From positions 29,254 through 93,253 of the forward strand of contig CABYJS010000002.1 in assembly GCA_902519375.1 (NCBI GenBank): a DNA stretch of 64,000 bases. Direction: 5' to 3'. This DNA is from an uncultured Pelagibacteraceae bacterium. GTDB lineage: Bacteria > Pseudomonadota > Alphaproteobacteria > Pelagibacterales > Pelagibacteraceae. The position numbers were made by a program, and so were the translations under genes. This document shows, in pieces, positions 61,060 through 64,000 of the stretch (position 1 is its first letter; each line of letters opens with the position of its first letter). The notes below the pieces were generated by a model, which was not told the origin of the DNA, made no database searches, and saw nothing but the letters and a program-made list of their open reading frames with translations.

Positions 61060-61974
61060 TTAATTAGAAAAGAAGGATCCTCTTATTCTAAGCAATTCTC
61101 TACTTAAATCTTTATTTTCTTTAAAAGGTCTTCTTCCATGAAGCCAAAAATAATTATTTGCTACAACAGAAGACCCAACCGGAAGTTTTGTTATAACTTT
61201 ATTATCACTTTCCTCTAAACTATCAGATAATTTTTGTAAAAAACCACCTTGCTCCATATTTTTTGGTTCAGGGAACTGGTCAATATATGAAATTTGTGGT
61301 TTTCCCTCATCATCAGATGAAAACACTGGATGTTCAACTTTATAATCAATGTTTTTACTTTTAGGTGAGCCCCAAATAAAATTTTCTTTACCTATAGGGT
61401 CATTAAACAATTCGTCACAATGTTCCCAATCATCAAGATGAAGCATAGCTGACTCACCACCTTCGACATTCTGTTCCTCAAGCTTTGACATTAATAGCCA
61501 ATCAGTTTTTTCTTTTACATATGTTCCATCAGTATGAAGATCCATGTTTGTATAAGCTTTTCTTAAATAAGAGTCACTTTTATCATCATGCTTTACATGA
61601 AATCTAGCATAGTATTTACCTGCCATTGAATCGTGATTTGGTATACCTATTAAATGTGAGACTGCAGTTGAAAGTTTTACTAAAAAATCATTGTCTATCT
61701 TAGAAATTAAATTTTTTGGTTTAATTATAAAACAACCAGTGTTTCTATCACGAATAATTTTGTTTAAAAATTTTGATAGATTGTTATTACTTAAATCATC
61801 TAAACTTTTTGCGATAGTAAATCTGGTAAATGGTTTATATTCTAGTGCAGTTATATCAAATTTATTAAACGGAAAAATAAGTTTTTTTAAAATTTCATCA
61901 CTAATATCAATATTAATAATTCTGTTGGATTTTTCGTTTTTTTTTATTTCAAATCCTTCAATTATTTGACTCAT
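61060..61974 (-). CDS. glaH: Glutarate 2-hydroxylase (CsiD/GlaH)
   Basis: This 304-residue Fe(II)/2-oxoglutarate dioxygenase aligns with E. coli CsiD/GlaH through much of its length: ALEYKPFTRFTIAKSLDDL, LSTAVSHLIGIPNHDSMAGKYYARFHVKH, the iron motif HxD in DLHTDGTYV, MLHLDDWEHCDELF, SYIDQFPEPKNMEQGGFL and the distal His in NNYFWLHGRRPF with the oxoglutarate-binding Arg after it. It converts glutarate to L-2-hydroxyglutarate in lysine/glutarate catabolism. Its start overlaps azlD (ATGA). The usual partner LhgO is not in the window. Confidence 0.9.
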   Translation of the reverse strand: MSQIIEGFEIKKNEKSNRIINIDISDEILKKLIFPFNKFDITALEYKPFTRFTIAKSLDDLSNNNLSKFLNKIIRDRNTGCFIIKPKNLISKIDNDFLVKLSTAVSHLIGIPNHDSMAGKYYARFHVKHDDKSDSYLRKAYTNMDLHTDGTYVKEKTDWLLMSKLEEQNVEGGESAMLHLDDWEHCDELFNDPIGKENFIWGSPKSKNIDYKVEHPVFSSDDEGKPQISYIDQFPEPKNMEQGGFLQKLSDSLEESDNKVITKLPVGSSVVANNYFWLHGRRPFKENKDLSRELLRIRGSFFSN

Positions 61975-62294
61975 AAGTAACTACTTAATAATGAGAGTAT
62001 GATACCAGATAAAAGTGTCGGGTAAACTAAATTTTTTTTTGTAAAATAAAAAATAAATATAGAAATTACTATTACAATAAACCTAATCAAATAGTCCACC
62101 TCATTTAAAGTTCCAGATGGAAAAATTACAATTCTTGCAATCAAGGCTGCTAAAGTAGAATATGCTAAACAATTAAACCATCTAAATATTTTTGATGTCT
62201 CTTTAATTTTTTCAGAGCTCAATACACCTAAAAACCTAGATAAATAAGTTGCAATAGAAGTTACAATAATTACTATTAGTATATTACTCGCCAT
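61971..62294 (-). CDS. azlD: Branched-chain amino acid exporter small subunit AzlD
   Basis: The ATG at 62294 with GGAGAAAGAA just upstream is chosen over a longer frame that overlaps azlC by 56 nt. The 107-residue protein has four membrane spans with IATYLSRFLGVL, FRWFNCLAYSTLAALIARIVIFPSG and the typical AzlD size. With AzlC it forms a two-component exporter for branched-chain amino acids. It overlaps azlC by 11 nt and glaH by 4 nt. Confidence 0.88.
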   Translation of the reverse strand: MASNILIVIIVTSIATYLSRFLGVLSSEKIKETSKIFRWFNCLAYSTLAALIARIVIFPSGTLNEVDYLIRFIVIVISIFIFYFTKKNLVYPTLLSGIILSLLSSYL

Positions 62295-62988
62295 TTCTTT
62301 CTCCGTATAAAAAAGCAATTGTTCCAGCAACAAAGCCACCGAATAAAATGCACCATTCTGGAGATAAAAAATAGAATAATGGACCTAAAATTGTTCCCAA
62401 AATCACAGACCAGCTTATTTGTGTTGTTTTCATTGCCCCCAACATCATGCACATGAAATAAATTGGGTTTACAATTGCTAAACCAATCAGCATGTCTTTA
62501 TTTAGTAAATCGGAAGCAACATAACCAACGATTGTAGAAATTATCGCTACTAACCAGGTTGCTGTTCCAATACCTATCCAAAAATCTATTCTATTTTCTT
62601 TTTCAATCTTTTCATAATTATCTTTCATTATTAACCATGAGGAAACTGCTATAAAGTGACACGACAAATAATATTTCCACCTTGGTTGATTTTCATGCAT
62701 CAGTAATGGCATCAGTGATACTGTCATTGGATATAATCTTGCATTAACCAGCCACACGGCAATAAAAATATTTATCAGTGAAGCACCTATTAACATTGAC
62801 TCAGCCATCACCAAAGAACCTGGCAAAGCATAAGTTAGAAAAGTAGAAAAAATACTTTCTTGAATTGAAAAACCTAAGTTTTTAAGAAGCGCTCCTATTG
62901 CTATAAAGCTTGCGCCTAATGCAATCGCAGGACTACCTACACCTTTAATTGATTTAAAGCCCTTAAAAAAATAATTTGGATCAATCAT
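62284..62988 (-). CDS. azlC: Branched-chain amino acid exporter large subunit AzlC
   Basis: ATG at 62988 overlaps the livF stop (TGATG). The 234-residue membrane protein has the AzlC pattern FKGFKSIKGVGSPAIALGASFIAIGALLKNLGFSIQESIFSTFLTYALPGSLVMAES and IAVWLVNARLYPMTVSLMPLLM, with six to seven spans. It is the main subunit of the AzlCD exporter. Its position directly after livF is notable: an exporter of branched-chain amino acids placed in an operon with a Liv-type importer. Confidence 0.9.
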   Translation of the reverse strand: MIDPNYFFKGFKSIKGVGSPAIALGASFIAIGALLKNLGFSIQESIFSTFLTYALPGSLVMAESMLIGASLINIFIAVWLVNARLYPMTVSLMPLLMHENQPRWKYYLSCHFIAVSSWLIMKDNYEKIEKENRIDFWIGIGTATWLVAIISTIVGYVASDLLNKDMLIGLAIVNPIYFMCMMLGAMKTTQISWSVILGTILGPLFYFLSPEWCILFGGFVAGTIAFLYGERNGE

Positions 62989-63773
62989 CAACCACCTAAG
63001 AATAGGCGACCTACATCAGGATTATTTAAAAGATCATCTCCTTTGCCTGCAATTGCGGTTTGGCCAGAAACTAAAACATAACCAATATCTGCAAACTCAA
63101 GACCTTTTTTTGCATTTTGCTCAACTAATATGATGGTTTTTTTTTCATTTTGTTGAAGATCTCTTAAAATTTCAAAAACCATATCAATATACTTCGGCTC
63201 TAAACCGATTGATGGTTCGTCTACAAGTAATACTGATGGTTTCATCACTAATGCTCTAGAGATTTCTAGTAATCTTCTTTCTCCACCTGATAAAACTTTG
63301 GCAGGCTGATTTCTTCTATTTCCTAACCTTTCATATTTTTCAAGAATTTTTTCTGCTTCTTGATATGACTCCTCTGTTTTATCTTTAATAAAACCACCCA
63401 TTAATAAATTTTCTTCAACCGTCATATCCGGGAATACTGAATTGTCTTGAAGGATGTAAGCTACACCAACTGATTTAAGTTTTTCAGCAGGAGAAAGATT
63501 TGTTATATCTTTTCCATCTATTTCAATTTGACCAGAAAATATATTAGTAAAACCATATATAGAGTGAAGAATTGTAGACTTACCAGCACCGTTTGGACCA
63601 ATTAAACATAAAGATTGAGCTTTACTCACAAAAAGATCGAAGTTGTGTAAAATTTCCATTTTTCCATAACCAGCATTCATATTTTTTATTGTTAAATGAA
63701 TATCAGAAGGTGATAATCTTTTTAAGTCATCAGCAACTGGTGCTTTTCCTAAAACTTCATATTGATTTGACAT
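62988..63773 (-). CDS. livF: Liv-type ABC transporter ATP-binding protein
   Basis: This 261-residue ATPase has Walker A CLIGPNGAGKSTILHSIYGF, Q-loop VAYILQDNSVFPDMTVEENLLMGG, signature LSGGERRLLEISRALVMKP, Walker B VLLVDEPSIGLEP and the H-loop in IILVEQNAKKGLEFADIGYVLVSGQ, matching LivF. Extra N-terminal residues (1-27) precede the usual start. It overlaps the upstream livG (TAATG) and the downstream azlC (TGATG). Substrates of Liv systems include amino acids, amides and urea. Confidence 0.94.
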   Translation of the reverse strand: MSNQYEVLGKAPVADDLKRLSPSDIHLTIKNMNAGYGKMEILHNFDLFVSKAQSLCLIGPNGAGKSTILHSIYGFTNIFSGQIEIDGKDITNLSPAEKLKSVGVAYILQDNSVFPDMTVEENLLMGGFIKDKTEESYQEAEKILEKYERLGNRRNQPAKVLSGGERRLLEISRALVMKPSVLLVDEPSIGLEPKYIDMVFEILRDLQQNEKKTIILVEQNAKKGLEFADIGYVLVSGQTAIAGKGDDLLNNPDVGRLFLGG

Positions 63774-64000
63774 TATTGTGCTCCTAAATATGCATCAACG
63801 ACACGTTTATCATTTTTAATCTCATCTGGAGATCCTTTGGCAAGCATTTTTCCATGCGCCAAACAATAGATACTCTCAGCTAATTGCATAATCACTCTCA
63901 TGTTATGTTCAATTACCAAAAGGGTAATACCAAAATCTTGATTTACCTTTATTAATCTATCAATAATTCCATTTATTAATGTTGGATTAATGCCAGCTGT
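63773..64000 (-). CDS. livG: Liv-type ABC transporter ATP-binding protein, C-terminal part
   Basis: The last 75 residues of an ABC ATPase are present; the start lies beyond the window. TAGINPTLINGIIDRLIK is the region after Walker B (E-P-x-A-G-L-N-P in LivG), followed by the H-loop ITLLVIEHNMRVIMQLAESIYCLAHGKMLAKGSPDEI and the end DKRVVDAYLGAQ, typical of LivG. Its stop overlaps the livF start (TAATG). LivH, LivM and possibly a binding protein gene are expected upstream, outside the window. Confidence 0.92.
   Translation of the reverse strand, partial: TAGINPTLINGIIDRLIKVNQDFGITLLVIEHNMRVIMQLAESIYCLAHGKMLAKGSPDEIKNDKRVVDAYLGAQ

Noticed and set aside
1..64000. Many open frames of 60-150 residues opposite or inside the long genes
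   Set aside because: They are shadows on the other strand of well-supported genes (for example 50005-50391 inside the PotA-type gene, 45256-45711 inside the FadB-like gene) with no sensible start, signal or coupling.

Overview
The window is a dense, AT-rich stretch of bacterial chromosome. Intergenic gaps are mostly 0-100 bp, and many genes overlap by 1-11 nt or are joined as TAATG, ATGA or TAAATG. Together with the gene content (one-carbon oxidation genes, ETF-linked dimethylglycine dehydrogenase, a YhdH/AcuI-type acrylyl-CoA reductase, SfuABC-type iron uptake, many ABC and DMT transporters, a single-domain cold-shock protein) this points to a marine oligotrophic alphaproteobacterium of the SAR11 clade (Pelagibacterales). 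The assignment is an inference from gene content and style; no rRNA or other marker gene is present. I recognised no insertion sequence, prophage, CRISPR array, tRNA or rRNA.

Layout. 0-3.3 kb: ferric-iron ABC importer (fbpA-small ORF-fbpB-fbpC, minus strand) behind a good Fur-type palindrome. 3.3-6.7 kb: LysR regulator, AcuI-like reductase, folE; then hisI and a DUF2237 gene on the plus strand. 6.7-12.5 kb: ETF-ubiquinone oxidoreductase, etfA, etfB and a dimethylglycine dehydrogenase-type flavoenzyme. 12.5-15.6 kb: small enzymes, ending in an unusual nucleotidyltransferase plus P-loop kinase pair. 15.6-18.4 kb: a short MetF-like protein and a GcvT/DmdA-family methyltransferase, then a 34-residue membrane microprotein and a Yip1-like protein. 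18.4-21.8 kb: four-gene operon of unknown purpose (M19 dipeptidase, 553-aa unknown, DUF3726, 53-aa double-CxxC protein). 21.9-24.3 kb: purE, purK, a GNAT acetyltransferase and a cold-shock gene followed by a long inverted repeat. 24.4-31.3 kb: Asp/Glu racemase, DMT transporter, formate-THF ligase, gpsA, diaminopropionate ammonia-lyase. 31.3-38.7 kb: YjbQ, ZapE, a cupin, BamB, a TPR protein, aconitase, LysE, CsaA. 38.8-43.8 kb: ArgE, aldehyde dehydrogenase, agmatinase, a secreted HExxH protein, cyclophilin. 43.8-52.5 kb: minus-strand catabolic and transport operon (EutA-like, DoeA-like, PotA/D/B/C-type ABC importer, FadB-like enzyme). 52.6-57.5 kb: divergent five-gene operon (luciferase-family monooxygenase, DUF1185, alpha/beta-hydrolase, aldehyde dehydrogenase, DMT transporter). 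57.5-60.4 kb: Liv-type binding protein, proC, outer-membrane beta-barrel protein. 60.4-61.06 kb: the only long non-coding stretch, holding a 16-bp palindrome, seven tandem 15-bp repeats and a frameshifted small gene. 61-64 kb: livG (partial), livF, azlC, azlD and glaH (glutarate 2-hydroxylase), with overlapping junctions throughout.

The genes mainly describe scavenging. Iron, amino-acid, polyamine or osmolyte-type compounds are imported, demethylated or hydrolysed, and electrons are delivered to quinone through ETF or carbon to the THF pool (fhs, MetF-like, GcvT-like, DMGDH). The best candidates for an undescribed system are the back-to-back 43.8-57.5 kb catabolic island, the DUF3726/dipeptidase operon, the livGF-azlCD-glaH operon, and the 15-bp repeat array upstream of the outer-membrane protein gene.
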